A stretch of DNA of 64,000 nt from Amycolatopsis acidiphila (lineage in GTDB: Bacteria; Actinomycetota; Actinomycetes; Mycobacteriales; Pseudonocardiaceae), in contig NZ_CP090063.1 in NCBI RefSeq assembly GCF_021391495.1, positions 6,696,001 to 6,760,000 of the forward strand, read 5' to 3'. Numbering within the stretch: position 1 is the first letter of the stretch; each line of letters starts with the position of its first letter. Below the pieces are notes generated by a model. It saw nothing but the letters and a program-made list of their open reading frames with translations, was not told the origin of the DNA and ran no database searches. The translations under genes were made by a program, and so were the position numbers. Shown here piece by piece: positions 9,075 to 17,133 of this stretch.

Positions 9075-10145
9075 TCAGGCGACGCGGTCCGCGACGGCTT
9101 TCGCGACCGCACCGGGGCCGCCGGCCGCGGAGCCGTCCTGGGCGAGCCGGATTTCGCCCGCTTCGAGCGCTGCCGCGACGGCGGCGCGGACGAGCGCGGC
9201 GGTGTCCGGGTGACCGAGGTGGTCGAGCATCATCGCGGCGGCGAGGATCTGGCCGATCGGGTTGGCCAGGCCCTTGCCGGCGATCGAGGGCGCGCTGCCG
9301 TGGATGGGTTCGAAGTAGGCGCTGCTGTCGCCGATGTTGCCCGACCCGCACAGCGAAATCCCGCCGACGGTCGCGCCGCCCAGGTCGCTCAGCACGTCAC
9401 CGAGGAAGTTCTCCATGACCAGCACGTCGAAGTCGCCGGGCCGCAGCACCAGCGCCTGCGCGGCGGCGTCGGCGTAGAGGGTCTCGGCCTCGATGTCCGG
9501 GAACTCCGCGGCGACCTCGAAGAAGACCTCGCGGAACAGCGCATGGCTGCGCAGCACGTTGCTCTTGTCCACGCAGGTCACCCGGTGCCTGCCGTCGCCA
9601 GGGGCACCGCGGCGGGCCGCCGCCAGCTCGAAGGCGCGGCGGCAGATCCGCAGGGTGCCTTCCCGGGTGGTCATCAGCGTGTCCGACACGGCCCATCGGT
9701 TACCCACGCCCTTGCCGCGGGACGCGTACAGGCCCTCGGTGTTCTCCCGGACGATGACGTAGTCGATGCCGCCGGGCCGGATGCCGCCGAGGGCCGAGCC
9801 GACGCCGGGCAGCAGCAGCGCCGGGCGGACGTTGGCGTAGGCGTCGAGGCCGATCCGCAGGATGCCGCCAAGCAGGCCGGCCTCGGTTCCGTCGGGGAAC
9901 CGGACGTCCGGCAGCCCGACCGGGCCCTTGAGCGTCGCGGCGACGCCGGTGCGCAGGTACTCGAGGTCTTCCGGCGAGCAGGCCGTGCCGGTGCGGCGGT
10001 AGGTGTCCGCGCCGGCGTCGACCTCGGTGTAGCGGAGTTCGAACCCGCCCTTCGCGCTCGCCGCCCCCAGCACGGCGAGCGCCGCGTCCACCAGCTCGGG
10101 GCCGATCCCGTCCCCGCGGATGACTGCGATGTCATGAACCTGCAC
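9075..10145 (-). CDS. Isocitrate/isopropylmalate dehydrogenase-family beta-decarboxylating dehydrogenase
   Basis: A 356-residue protein with the family start DIAVIRGDGIGPELVDAAL and the signatures VRENTEGLYASRGKG, CVDKSNVLR, VMENFLGDVLSDLGGATVGG and FEPIHGSAPSIAGKGLANPIGQI. The enzymes oxidise a 2-hydroxy acid carrying a 3-carboxyl group and then decarboxylate it. It is too distant from canonical LeuB or Icd to name a substrate; homoisocitrate-, tartrate- or malate-like acids are all possible. It is the first gene of the minus-strand operon and directly faces the HTH-citrate-synthase gene across a 175-nt gap with repeated operators. Confidence 0.85.
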   Translation of the reverse strand: MQVHDIAVIRGDGIGPELVDAALAVLGAASAKGGFELRYTEVDAGADTYRRTGTACSPEDLEYLRTGVAATLKGPVGLPDVRFPDGTEAGLLGGILRIGLDAYANVRPALLLPGVGSALGGIRPGGIDYVIVRENTEGLYASRGKGVGNRWAVSDTLMTTREGTLRICRRAFELAAARRGAPGDGRHRVTCVDKSNVLRSHALFREVFFEVAAEFPDIEAETLYADAAAQALVLRPGDFDVLVMENFLGDVLSDLGGATVGGISLCGSGNIGDSSAYFEPIHGSAPSIAGKGLANPIGQILAAAMMLDHLGHPDTAALVRAAVAAALEAGEIRLAQDGSAAGGPGAVAKAVADRVA

Positions 10146-10172
10146 TAGCGCTCCAACCGAAAATCAATACAA

Positions 10173-10195
10173 TCAACATTGAACATCAACATTGA
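10173..10195. promoter_or_regulatory. Two tandem TCAACATTGA operator copies
   Basis: TCAACATTGA occurs at 10173-10182 and again at 10186-10195, a 13-nt period. Each copy is a short dyad, TCAA-N2-TTGA. They lie 28-50 nt upstream of the ATG of the isopropylmalate-DH-like operon, where a repressor would cover the minus-strand promoter. The identical word also occurs once just upstream of the divergent regulator gene. Confidence 0.65.
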
Positions 10196-10290
10196 CCAGA
10201 ATGACGCGACCGTAGCCAGGTGGCCGTTTCTTTGTCAACCCTGAATTTCCGAGTCGTAACAAGGATGCGGATCAGTAGACTCGGGCAGAA

Positions 10291-10300
10291 TCAACATTGA
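10291..10300. promoter_or_regulatory. Third TCAACATTGA operator copy, upstream of the HTH-citrate-synthase gene
   Basis: An exact third copy of TCAACATTGA, 20 nt before the GTG start of the regulator-like gene, suggesting autoregulation. A half copy (TCAACAC) follows at 10312-10318, overlapping the spacer between the GGGAGGA ribosome binding site and the start codon. Confidence 0.6.
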
Positions 10301-10320
10301 CGCCGGGAGGATCAACACTC

Positions 10321-11481
10321 GTGAGCAGCGACACGGAGGTGCTGTCGATCGCCGAGGCGGCCGACGTCCTCGGGGTCAAGCAGAGCACGGTGTACGCCTA
10401 CATCAGCCGGGGCCTGCTCAAACGCCACCGGCTGCCGCGCGACCGGCGGAGCTGGCTCTCGCGCAGCGACGTCGAGGGTTTCGGGCAGCGCAAGGGCACG
10501 CGCACCTTGCTGCGCGAAGAGGAGCCGGCGACCACCGAAGTGGGCCGCATCGACGAGGACAGGCTGCTCTACCGCGAGCACGACGCGGTCGAGCTGGCCA
10601 GGACGGCGTCGTACGAGCAGGTCGCCGAACTCCTGTGGGGGCAGGCGGGCGCGGCCTTCGCACGCGAGCTCGAACCGGAGCTGGTGGCCGCGATCCACCG
10701 GCTGCAGGACACGATGCCCGCCGGCAGCCTGCCGCTCGACCGCCTGAAGGTGACCGCGACACTTCTCGGCGCGCGAGACTCGTTCCGCTACGACTTGTCC
10801 GTGCAGTCGGTGCTCTCGGCAGCGCGCACCCTGGCGCCGGCGTTCGTCGAGTCCTTGCCACGGCCGGGCGAGTCGTGCGAGCCCGACAGGTCGATCGCGG
10901 AACGGCTGTGGGGCAGGCTCACGGCGGAGCCCGCGACGCCGGATCGCATCGCGGTGCTCTCGGCCGCACTGGTGCTGCTGGCCGACCACGGGCTGGGGCC
11001 CTCGACCCGCGCGGTGCGGGAGGCCGCCGCCACGGCGGCCGACCCGTACTCGGCCGTGCTCGCCGGCATGAGTGTCGCAAGTGGACTGTTACTGGGCGGC
11101 GGCTCGTCGCTCGCCGTCCAGGCCTGGCTGGGCGACATCGGTACACCGGACGCGGTGTCCCGGGTGCTCGAACAGCGCCTGCTGCGGGGCGACCGGCTCT
11201 CCGGCTTCGGGCAGCCGCGCTACCGCAGGGCCGACCCGCGTGCCGCCACACTGCTCGAGATGCTCGCCGCGACGCCGGCGGACCCCGAGCGGCTGGCCAT
11301 CGTCGAGGCGGCCACGGACCTCGTCCGCCGCCGCCGGAGCCTGGAGCCGAACGTCGAGTTCGCCCTGGGCGCCCTGTGTTTCGTGCACGGCATGACCGAG
11401 GGCGCGGGCGAAGCCGTGTTCGTGATCGCCCGGACCGCGGGCTGGGTCGCGCACGCGCTGGAGACCTACAGCGTGCAGTGA
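10321..11481 (+). CDS. Fused HTH-citrate synthase-like protein, probable ligand-sensing transcriptional regulator
   Basis: A 386-residue fusion. GTG 10321 follows GGGAGGA; the in-frame TTG at 10297 lies inside an operator copy and is unlikely. Residues about 7-55 form an excisionase/MerR-like HTH (LSIAEAADVLGVKQSTVYAYISRG). The rest is a citrate-synthase fold, recognisable by LLADHGLGPST (first catalytic His kept, about residue 223). The other active-site positions are altered: the LHGGAN motif reads LLGGGS (His to Leu, about 258), GFGHRxY reads GFGQPRY (His to Gln, about 298) and PNVDF reads PNVEF (Asp to Glu, about 346). I infer a non-catalytic sensor of a carboxylic acid that controls the divergent operon and itself. 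Confidence 0.85.
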   Translation: MSSDTEVLSIAEAADVLGVKQSTVYAYISRGLLKRHRLPRDRRSWLSRSDVEGFGQRKGTRTLLREEEPATTEVGRIDEDRLLYREHDAVELARTASYEQVAELLWGQAGAAFARELEPELVAAIHRLQDTMPAGSLPLDRLKVTATLLGARDSFRYDLSVQSVLSAARTLAPAFVESLPRPGESCEPDRSIAERLWGRLTAEPATPDRIAVLSAALVLLADHGLGPSTRAVREAAATAADPYSAVLAGMSVASGLLLGGGSSLAVQAWLGDIGTPDAVSRVLEQRLLRGDRLSGFGQPRYRRADPRAATLLEMLAATPADPERLAIVEAATDLVRRRRSLEPNVEFALGALCFVHGMTEGAGEAVFVIARTAGWVAHALETYSVQ

Positions 11482-11486
11482 CGGCG

Positions 11487-11519
11487 CTGGTGAGCCGCGC
11501 CGGCGGCGCGGCTCACCAG
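11487..11519. terminator. Strong bidirectional hairpin terminator
   Basis: CTGGTGAGCCGCGCC and its exact reverse complement form a perfect 15-bp stem with a GGC loop. It fills the 41-nt gap between the convergent HTH-citrate-synthase and aldo/keto reductase genes. There is no U tract, as is common in GC-rich actinomycetes. Confidence 0.8.
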
Positions 11520-11522
11520 GGA

Positions 11523-12497
11523 TCAGGCGACGCCCTCCGGGCTCGCGCCGTCGACCTGCACGCCGCGGGCGGTGATGCGCTCGATCTCGGCCAGGTCCGC
11601 CGGGGTGAGGTCGAGGTCCGCCGCACCGAGGCTGTCCTCGATGTTCTTCGCCCGCCGCGCGCCCACGATCGCCACATGCACGCCGGGCTGGTGCAGCGTC
11701 CACGCGATCGCGAGCTGACTCACGGTCGCGCCCTTCGTCGCCGCGAACTGCTTCAGTTCGTCGACCACCTCCAGGTTGCGCCGCAGGTTCTCGCCCTGGA
11801 ACGCGGTGGCCCTGGACCGCCAGTCGCTGTCCTCGAAGGTCGCGTCCGGGGTCAGGGCACCGGTCAGCAGCCCGCTGCCGAGCGGGCTGTAGACCAGCAC
11901 GCCGACGTTGTGCTCACGGCAGTACGGCAGCGGGTCCTGCTCGATCGCCCGCCGGAAGAGGTGGTACGGCGGCTGCAGCGTCTCCACCGGCCGGGTCCGG
12001 TCGAAGGCGGCCAGCTGCGCGGTGTCGTAGTTGGACACCCCGACGTGCCGGATCTTGCCCTCGTCCACCAGCTCCTGCAGTGCGCTCGCGGTCTCCTCGG
12101 CCGGGGTGCCGGAGTCGGGCCAGTGCACCTGGTACAGGTCGATGTGCTCCAGCTCGAGGTAGCGCAGGCTCTCCTCGACGCCCTGGCGCAGCCAGCCGCG
12201 GCGCGCGTCGCGCGGCCGGTCGCTGCCCGGGTTGATGCCGCCCTTGGTCGCGATGACCAGGTTGTCGCGGTCCCGCTTCAGCTCCTCGCGCAGGGCACGG
12301 CCCAGCAGCGCTTCCGACTTGCCGAAACCGTAGGCCTGCGCGGTGTCGAAGAAGTTCACGCCGAGCTCGCGGGCGTGCTGGATCGCCTGCACCGCCGCGT
12401 CTTCGTCGAAGGAACCCCAGTCCCCGCCGAGCTGCCAGGTACCGAAGGCAATCCGGGAGACTTCCAGTCCACTTCGGCCCAAAATCGTCGTACGCAT
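11523..12497 (-). CDS. Aldo/keto reductase
   Basis: A 324-residue NADPH-dependent aldo/keto reductase. ATG 12497 is used because the family start RTTILGRSGLEVSRIAFGTWQLGG follows it. The catalytic tetrad is visible: Asp and Tyr in FFDTAQAYGFGKSE, Lys in IATKGG and His in YQVHWPD. NADPH-binding residues are in the C-terminal IVGARRAKNIEDSLGA. The length and sequence fit the AKR11/YajO-like group that reduces aldehydes. It stands alone, divergent from the ArsR-type gene. Confidence 0.88.
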   Translation of the reverse strand: MRTTILGRSGLEVSRIAFGTWQLGGDWGSFDEDAAVQAIQHARELGVNFFDTAQAYGFGKSEALLGRALREELKRDRDNLVIATKGGINPGSDRPRDARRGWLRQGVEESLRYLELEHIDLYQVHWPDSGTPAEETASALQELVDEGKIRHVGVSNYDTAQLAAFDRTRPVETLQPPYHLFRRAIEQDPLPYCREHNVGVLVYSPLGSGLLTGALTPDATFEDSDWRSRATAFQGENLRRNLEVVDELKQFAATKGATVSQLAIAWTLHQPGVHVAIVGARRAKNIEDSLGAADLDLTPADLAEIERITARGVQVDGASPEGVA

Positions 12498-12607
12498 GGT
12501 TTCAGCACAGCACAGCGTTCGCGCGGATGCATCGTGGACCAACTCCAGCCGACGACCCCCAAATAACTCTTTGAGAGTCTTCCGGCCACCCCGGCACACT
12601 GCTTCGG

Positions 12608-13117
12608 GTGTCCCTCGACAGCCTTCGTGTGCTCGCGCATCCCTTGCGGATGCGGATTTTGTCGCTGCTGACCGGCGCTTCGCTGAGCGCGGCGGAGGCC
12701 GCCCGCGAGCTCGGCGAGACACAGGCGAATGTGAGCTATCACCTACGCCGGCTGCACGAGGCCGGGCTGGTCGAGGTCGCCGAGGAGGTCAGCATCCGGG
12801 GCGGGAAGGCGCGGCGATACCGGCACGACCCGGACAGCGGGCGGCGTTTCACCCATCAGCGCCCGGAGGAGGAGCAACTGCTGGCGATCGCACTCGCCGA
12901 GGAACTGCGCCGCCGCACGGAACTGCGCCGGGCGGACCCGCGGTCGTCGATGACCGATGCGGAGCTGTGGGTGGACGAGGCGACCTGGGGCCGGATCGTC
13001 GAGCAGGTCCGCGAGCTGAGCGCGTTGCTGCACAAGGCCGCCGTGCCGCCGCGCACCCCCGGCACGCTTCGCGTGAGCGCCACGATCTCGCTGTTCGTCA
13101 TGGACCAGGACCGGTGA
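12608..13117 (+). CDS. ArsR-family winged-helix transcriptional regulator
   Basis: A 169-residue protein starting at GTG 12608. Residues 1-75 are a winged helix: LRVLAHPLRMRILSLL, then SAAEAARELGETQANVSYHLRRLHEAGLVE as the recognition region, then the wing RGGKARRYRH. No CxC metal site of classical ArsR repressors is visible, so this is the non-metal MarR/ArsR-like type. The C-terminal half is helical and unassigned. Its TGA overlaps the GTG of the MFS gene, so it probably controls that exporter in the same transcript. Confidence 0.85.
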   Translation: MSLDSLRVLAHPLRMRILSLLTGASLSAAEAARELGETQANVSYHLRRLHEAGLVEVAEEVSIRGGKARRYRHDPDSGRRFTHQRPEEEQLLAIALAEELRRRTELRRADPRSSMTDAELWVDEATWGRIVEQVRELSALLHKAAVPPRTPGTLRVSATISLFVMDQDR

Positions 13118-14316
13118 ACCCCTTACGCGTGCCCGACTTCCGCCGGCTGCTCATCGGTCGCACGTTCGGCGAGCTCGGCAACGCCGTCGCACCGGTGGCG
13201 CTGGCGTTCGCGGTGCTCGACCGCACCGGCTCGATCGCCGAACTGGGGATCGTCGTGGGCGCCCGGTCGGTGGCGAGCGTACTGCTGGTGTTGTTCGGCG
13301 GCATGCTCGCCGACCGGTTGCCCCGCTCGGTCATCCTGCAGGGCACGGAGGCCGCCGCCGCCCTCACCCAGGGGACCATCGCGGCGAGCGTCCTTTGTGG
13401 ATTCGCATCCCTCCCGTTGCTGACGGGGTTGAGCATGGCGAACGGTGCCGTCGCGGCCATCTCGCTGCCGGCCGCGTCCTCGCTGACCCCGCAGACGGTG
13501 CCGGAAACCCAGCTGGGGCAAGCGAATGCGTACGTCCGGATCGGCGCGAACGTCGGCCGCTTCACCGGCGCCGCGCTCGGCGGCGTGCTCGTCGCGGCGG
13601 TCGGGAGCGGCTGGGCCATCGCGGCGAACGCGTCGCTGTTCCTGTGCGCCGCGCTGAGCTACCGCCGGATCCGCCGCCGGTTGCGGGCGGCCGCGACGGC
13701 GCGGCCGCTCACCGAGCTGGCCGAGGGCTGGCGGGAGTTCGCGTCGCGTACCTGGATCTGGGCCGTCGTCGTGCAGTTCTGTGTCGTCAACGCGGTCAAC
13801 GCCGGGGCGATGCAGGTGCTCGGCCCCCGGGTCGCGGACGACACGATCGGCCGGTCCGCTTGGGGTTTCGTGCTGGCGGCGCAGACGATCGGCTCGCTGG
13901 CGGGTGGCGTGCTCGCGGCACGCTGGCAGCCTCGGCGGGCGTTGCTGATCGGCGTCGCGGTCACGCTGATCGACGCGGCGCCGCTGGCGTTGCTGGCCGA
14001 GGCGCCGCTGGTGGTCCCGTTGCTGGCGGCGGCCTTCGTCAACGGGGTCGCGATCGAGCTGTTCACCGTGGCGTGGGACGTGTCGCTGCAGGAGAACGTC
14101 CCGCCCGACCGGCTCGCCCGCGTCTACTCCTACGACATCCTCGGCTCGATCTTGGCCCTGCCACTCGGCGCCGTCGCGGCGGGCCCGCTGGCCAGCCACT
14201 TCGGCCTCGAAGCGACCCTCCTGTGCGGCGCGGGTTCGATCACCGCCGCGACAGTGGGAGCGTTGTGCAGCCGGGAGATCCGTGGTCTACGACGGAAGGA
14301 AGTCGTCGTGGGTTAG
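13114..14316 (+). CDS. MFS efflux transporter (DHA/enterobactin-exporter-like)
   Basis: A 400-residue, 12-helix permease beginning at GTG 13114, overlapping the regulator stop (GTGA). Helix 1 has LLIGRTFGELGNAVAPVALAFAVL; the first cytosolic loop is GGMLADRLPRSVIL, a degenerate MFS A-motif. Members of this subgroup export small drugs, siderophores or metabolites. Pairing with an ArsR-type repressor suggests inducible export. The final TAG overlaps the stop of the convergent Doc-like gene. Confidence 0.85.
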   Translation: MNPLRVPDFRRLLIGRTFGELGNAVAPVALAFAVLDRTGSIAELGIVVGARSVASVLLVLFGGMLADRLPRSVILQGTEAAAALTQGTIAASVLCGFASLPLLTGLSMANGAVAAISLPAASSLTPQTVPETQLGQANAYVRIGANVGRFTGAALGGVLVAAVGSGWAIAANASLFLCAALSYRRIRRRLRAAATARPLTELAEGWREFASRTWIWAVVVQFCVVNAVNAGAMQVLGPRVADDTIGRSAWGFVLAAQTIGSLAGGVLAARWQPRRALLIGVAVTLIDAAPLALLAEAPLVVPLLAAAFVNGVAIELFTVAWDVSLQENVPPDRLARVYSYDILGSILALPLGAVAAGPLASHFGLEATLLCGAGSITAATVGALCSREIRGLRRKEVVVG

Positions 14317-14642
14317 GCGACGAAGGCACGCAGGCCGGCTGCGAGCTCCGGCACCTCGATCTCACCCCTGGCCGCCGCGAGCACGAGCCTCTGCGCCGTG
14401 TCGACATCGAGCGGCTCACCCAGCCGCTCGCCGTTGACTTCGAGGAAGGCCCGGGCACCCGCCCATGCGGCACGCTTGTTCCCATCGACCAAGGCGTCGT
14501 TGCGCACCAGGGAATGCAGCAGCGCGGCAGCCTTGGTGAACAGATCCGGATAGCCGTCCTGCCCGAAGACCGTTGCCGAAGGCCTGGCCACCGCCTTGAG
14601 CGACTTGCCCTCACGCTCGGCGGTCGCCCGGAGATCGGCCAT
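14313..14642 (-). pseudogene. Truncated, probably inactive Doc/death-on-curing toxin
   Basis: Only 109 residues. The middle (SATVFGQDGYPDLFTKAAALLHSLVR, then DALVDGNKRAAWAGARAFLEVNG) is clearly Doc-type Fic fold. Doc proteins have HxLxDGNKR here; this copy has NDALVDGNKR, so the catalytic His is replaced by Asp (a single base, CAC to GAC). The usual N-terminal segment of about 20-30 residues before ARPxATVFG is replaced by an unrelated short leader (MADLRATAEREGKSLKAV). No antitoxin gene is next to it: the upstream 13 nt run into the amidase stop. I read it as a decayed orphan toxin; a residual non-toxic role cannot be excluded. Confidence 0.75.
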
Positions 14643-14655
14643 CTCCTCGTCGGCC

Positions 14656-16056
14656 CTATCCGCCCGAGGCCAGGCGGCTCACCCGGATCGGACGGATCTC
14701 CTCGACCAGTTTCGCCACCGCCAGGACCAGGTCGTCCGAGTGCCGCGGGCCCACGATCTGCAGCCCCACCGGCCTGCCGTCCGCGGTGAGGCCCGCCGGG
14801 ACGCTGATCGCCGGCTGCTGGGTCATGTTGAACGGGTACGTGAACGGCGTCCACTCCGGCCAGCTCGACAGGCCGCTGCCCGGCGGCACCTCGTGCCCGG
14901 CCTCGAACGGCGGGATGCCGACGGTCGGCGTGATGAGCACGTCGAACCGGGTGTGGAACTCGCCCATCAGGATGCCCAGCGCGGCCCGCTCGGCGCTGGC
15001 GTCCAGGTAGTCCGCGGCGGAGAACGTGGTGCCCTGCTCCCAGACCCGCCGCAGCCCGGGGTCGACCTTCTCCGCCGACCCCGCCGGGAACGTGTTGAGC
15101 CACTGCGCCGCACCGGTCGACCACAGCACGTCGAACGCGTCCTTCGGGTCGCTGAAGCCCGGGTCGCTCTCCTCGATCCGCAGACCCGCGTCGCCCAGCG
15201 CGTTCACCGCCGAGCGGACGATCTGCGCGACCTCCGGATCCACCTGCGCGAAGCCCAGTGTCGGCGAGTACGCCGCGATCAGCCCGCGCACGTCACGACG
15301 CACCGCCTCGCGGTAGGCGCTGATCGGCGGCGGCATCGCGGCCGGGTCCCGGTGGTCGGGCAGGGCCAGCACGTCCAGCATCAGCGCGATGTCGTCCACC
15401 GACCGCGCCATGGGCCCCGCGTGCGACAGCGCGCCGAACGGGCTCGCCGGGTACAGCGGAATACGGCCGTGGGTCGGCTTGAGGCCGACGATGCCGCAGA
15501 ACGCGGCCGGGATCCGCACCGAGCCACCGCCGTCGGTGCCGACCGACAGCTCGCCCATCCCCGCGGCGACCGCCGCCGCGCTGCCGCCGCTGGACCCGCC
15601 CGCGGTCAGCGAGGTGTCCCACGGGTTGCGCGTGACGCCGGTGAGCTTGCTGTCGGTGACGCCCTTCCACGCCAGCTCGGGCGTGGTGGTCTTGCCCAGC
15701 AGCACCAGGCCGTTCTCCCGCAGCCGCGCGGTGACCGGGCTGTCGACGTCCCACGGCTGGTTCGGGTCGATGCAGGTCGAGCCCCGCAGCGTCGGCCAGC
15801 CCTGGGTGAGGAACATGTCCTTGATCGAGGTCGGCACCCCGTCCAGCCAGCCGATCGGGTTGCCCTCGCGCCACCGGGTCTCCGACGCCTTGGCGCCCTC
15901 GAGCGCGACCTCCCTGTCGACCAGGCAGTAGGCGTTGACCTCGCCGTCCCGCTCCTCGATCGCGCGCAGGGCTGCCTCGGTGGCCTCGACCGGCGAGATC
16001 TCACCGGTCGAGTAGGCGGCGACGAGCTCACTCGCCGTCAACAGGGTGGTCATCAT
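14656..16056 (-). CDS. Amidase (amidase-signature family)
   Basis: A 466-residue amidase-signature hydrolase. The Ser-cisSer-Lys triad is visible: Lys in VPTSIKDMFLTQG, and the serines in LTAGGSSGGSAAAVAAGMGELSVGTD (two overlapping parts). The substrate-side FCGIVGLKPTHGRIP is the typical following motif. It hydrolyses a carboxamide to acid and ammonia in the cytosol; the substrate is unknown. It lies 5 nt downstream of the D-2-hydroxyacid dehydrogenase gene and is expected to share its transcript and the GntR-type operator at 17068. Confidence 0.88.
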   Translation of the reverse strand: MMTTLLTASELVAAYSTGEISPVEATEAALRAIEERDGEVNAYCLVDREVALEGAKASETRWREGNPIGWLDGVPTSIKDMFLTQGWPTLRGSTCIDPNQPWDVDSPVTARLRENGLVLLGKTTTPELAWKGVTDSKLTGVTRNPWDTSLTAGGSSGGSAAAVAAGMGELSVGTDGGGSVRIPAAFCGIVGLKPTHGRIPLYPASPFGALSHAGPMARSVDDIALMLDVLALPDHRDPAAMPPPISAYREAVRRDVRGLIAAYSPTLGFAQVDPEVAQIVRSAVNALGDAGLRIEESDPGFSDPKDAFDVLWSTGAAQWLNTFPAGSAEKVDPGLRRVWEQGTTFSAADYLDASAERAALGILMGEFHTRFDVLITPTVGIPPFEAGHEVPPGSGLSSWPEWTPFTYPFNMTQQPAISVPAGLTADGRPVGLQIVGPRHSDDLVLAVAKLVEEIRPIRVSRLASGG

Positions 16057-16061
16057 GCTCC

Positions 16062-17039
16062 TCAGTGCCCCGACGGCACGTAGCCCAACTGTTTGTCCAC
16101 GACATTACGAAGCGGCCGGCCAGTGTGCCAGCGTTCGAAGTTGTCCGCGAACACCTCCACCAGCGTGTTGCGCCAGCCGACGAAGTCACCCGACATGTGC
16201 GGGGAGACCAGCACGCCGTCCAGTGTCCACAGTGGATGATCTGACGGCAGCGGCTCGGTTTCGAAGACGTCGAGCGCCGCGCCCGCGATCCGGCCCTCCC
16301 GAAGGGCGGTGACCAGGTCACTCGTCACGACCAGCTCCCCGCGCCCGACGTTGACGAACCGCGCGACCGGCTTCATCGCGGCGAAGGCGGTGGCGTCGAA
16401 CATGCCCTTGGTCTGCTCGGTCAGCGGCGCGACGGCGATCACGTAGTCGAACTCGGGCAGGTGGCGGACGAGGTCGGCGGAAGGGTGCACGGTGCCGAAG
16501 TCCGGGTCGTCCTCGCGGGCCCGGCGGCCCATTCCGGACACCTTCAGCCCGGCGGCCCGCAGCAGCCGGGCGATCGCACGGCCGATCGGGCCGGTGCCGA
16601 CCACCAGCGCACGGCGGCCGCCCACGCGCTCGCTCTCCCGGTGCTGCCAGCGGGACTGGCGCTGCAGGTCGAGCGAACCGGGCAGGTCCTTGGCGAACGC
16701 GATCACGACCCCGAGCACGTACTCGGCGATCGAGTCGTCGAAGACGCCACGCGAATTGGTCAGGACCACGTCGCTCGCCCGCAGCTCGGGGAACATCACC
16801 GGGTCGACCCCGGCGCTCGCGATGTGCACCCACCGGAGCTTGTCGGCGGCGTGCCACGCGGCGGGCACGGCCGTGGACAGGAAGTCGTAGACGAACAGCG
16901 CGTCGGCCCCGCGCAGGGCGTCGGCCAGCCCTTCCTCGCCGCTGTAACGAACTTCCGCCACGGACTCGATGGTCTTCATGTCCGGGGGGTGCTGATCACC
17001 GCATAGCACCGCCAGCACCGGTGTCTTCGGCCCGATCAT
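16062..17039 (-). CDS. D-isomer-specific 2-hydroxyacid dehydrogenase
   Basis: A 325-residue protein from ATG 17039. The Rossmann half has LVVGTGPIGRAIARLLRAAG; catalytic residues are Arg in VNVGRGELV, Glu in FETEPLPSDHPLW and His in LVSPHMSGD. These enzymes reduce 2-oxo acids or oxidise D-2-hydroxy acids with NAD(P)H. First gene of a two-gene minus-strand operon with the amidase, divergent from the maleate-isomerase-like pair. A TTGACA within the palindrome at 17068 may be its -35, with a weak TACCGT 17 nt on and a very short leader. Confidence 0.87.
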   Translation of the reverse strand: MIGPKTPVLAVLCGDQHPPDMKTIESVAEVRYSGEEGLADALRGADALFVYDFLSTAVPAAWHAADKLRWVHIASAGVDPVMFPELRASDVVLTNSRGVFDDSIAEYVLGVVIAFAKDLPGSLDLQRQSRWQHRESERVGGRRALVVGTGPIGRAIARLLRAAGLKVSGMGRRAREDDPDFGTVHPSADLVRHLPEFDYVIAVAPLTEQTKGMFDATAFAAMKPVARFVNVGRGELVVTSDLVTALREGRIAGAALDVFETEPLPSDHPLWTLDGVLVSPHMSGDFVGWRNTLVEVFADNFERWHTGRPLRNVVDKQLGYVPSGH

Positions 17040-17041
17040 CG

Positions 17042-17069
17042 TTGACACGGTATGAGGCGGTCGTATGAT
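17042..17069 (+). promoter_or_regulatory. Near-consensus sigma-70 promoter for the maleate-isomerase/GntR operon
   Basis: TTGACA (17042-17047), 16-nt spacer, TATGAT (17064-17069). The -35 is a perfect match and the -10 has one mismatch. The -10 contains the ATG at 17065, so that ATG cannot be the start codon of a transcript from this promoter. The GntR-type palindrome begins inside the -10. Confidence 0.7.
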
Positions 17070-17079
17070 TGTCAACAAT
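17068..17079. promoter_or_regulatory. GntR-type operator ATTGTCAACAAT (site 1)
   Basis: A 12-bp dyad, ATTGT-N2-ACAAT, overlapping the -10 and expected start of the rightward promoter and the likely -35 of the leftward one. The same 12-mer occurs at 26894 between two further catabolic genes. FadR/VanR-type GntR proteins bind this kind of short TTGT/ACAA dyad; one is encoded by the third gene of the rightward operon. Confidence 0.72.
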
Positions 17080-17133
17080 CCGAGGAGCCACCCCGGAGGC
17101 CTTCTTCCAGAGCGTTACCTTCGGAGCCGAGCC

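Noticed and set aside
17065..17133. ATG 17065 as start of the first maleate-isomerase-like gene
   Set aside because: It is within the -10 hexamer and operator; a transcript from that promoter cannot contain it.
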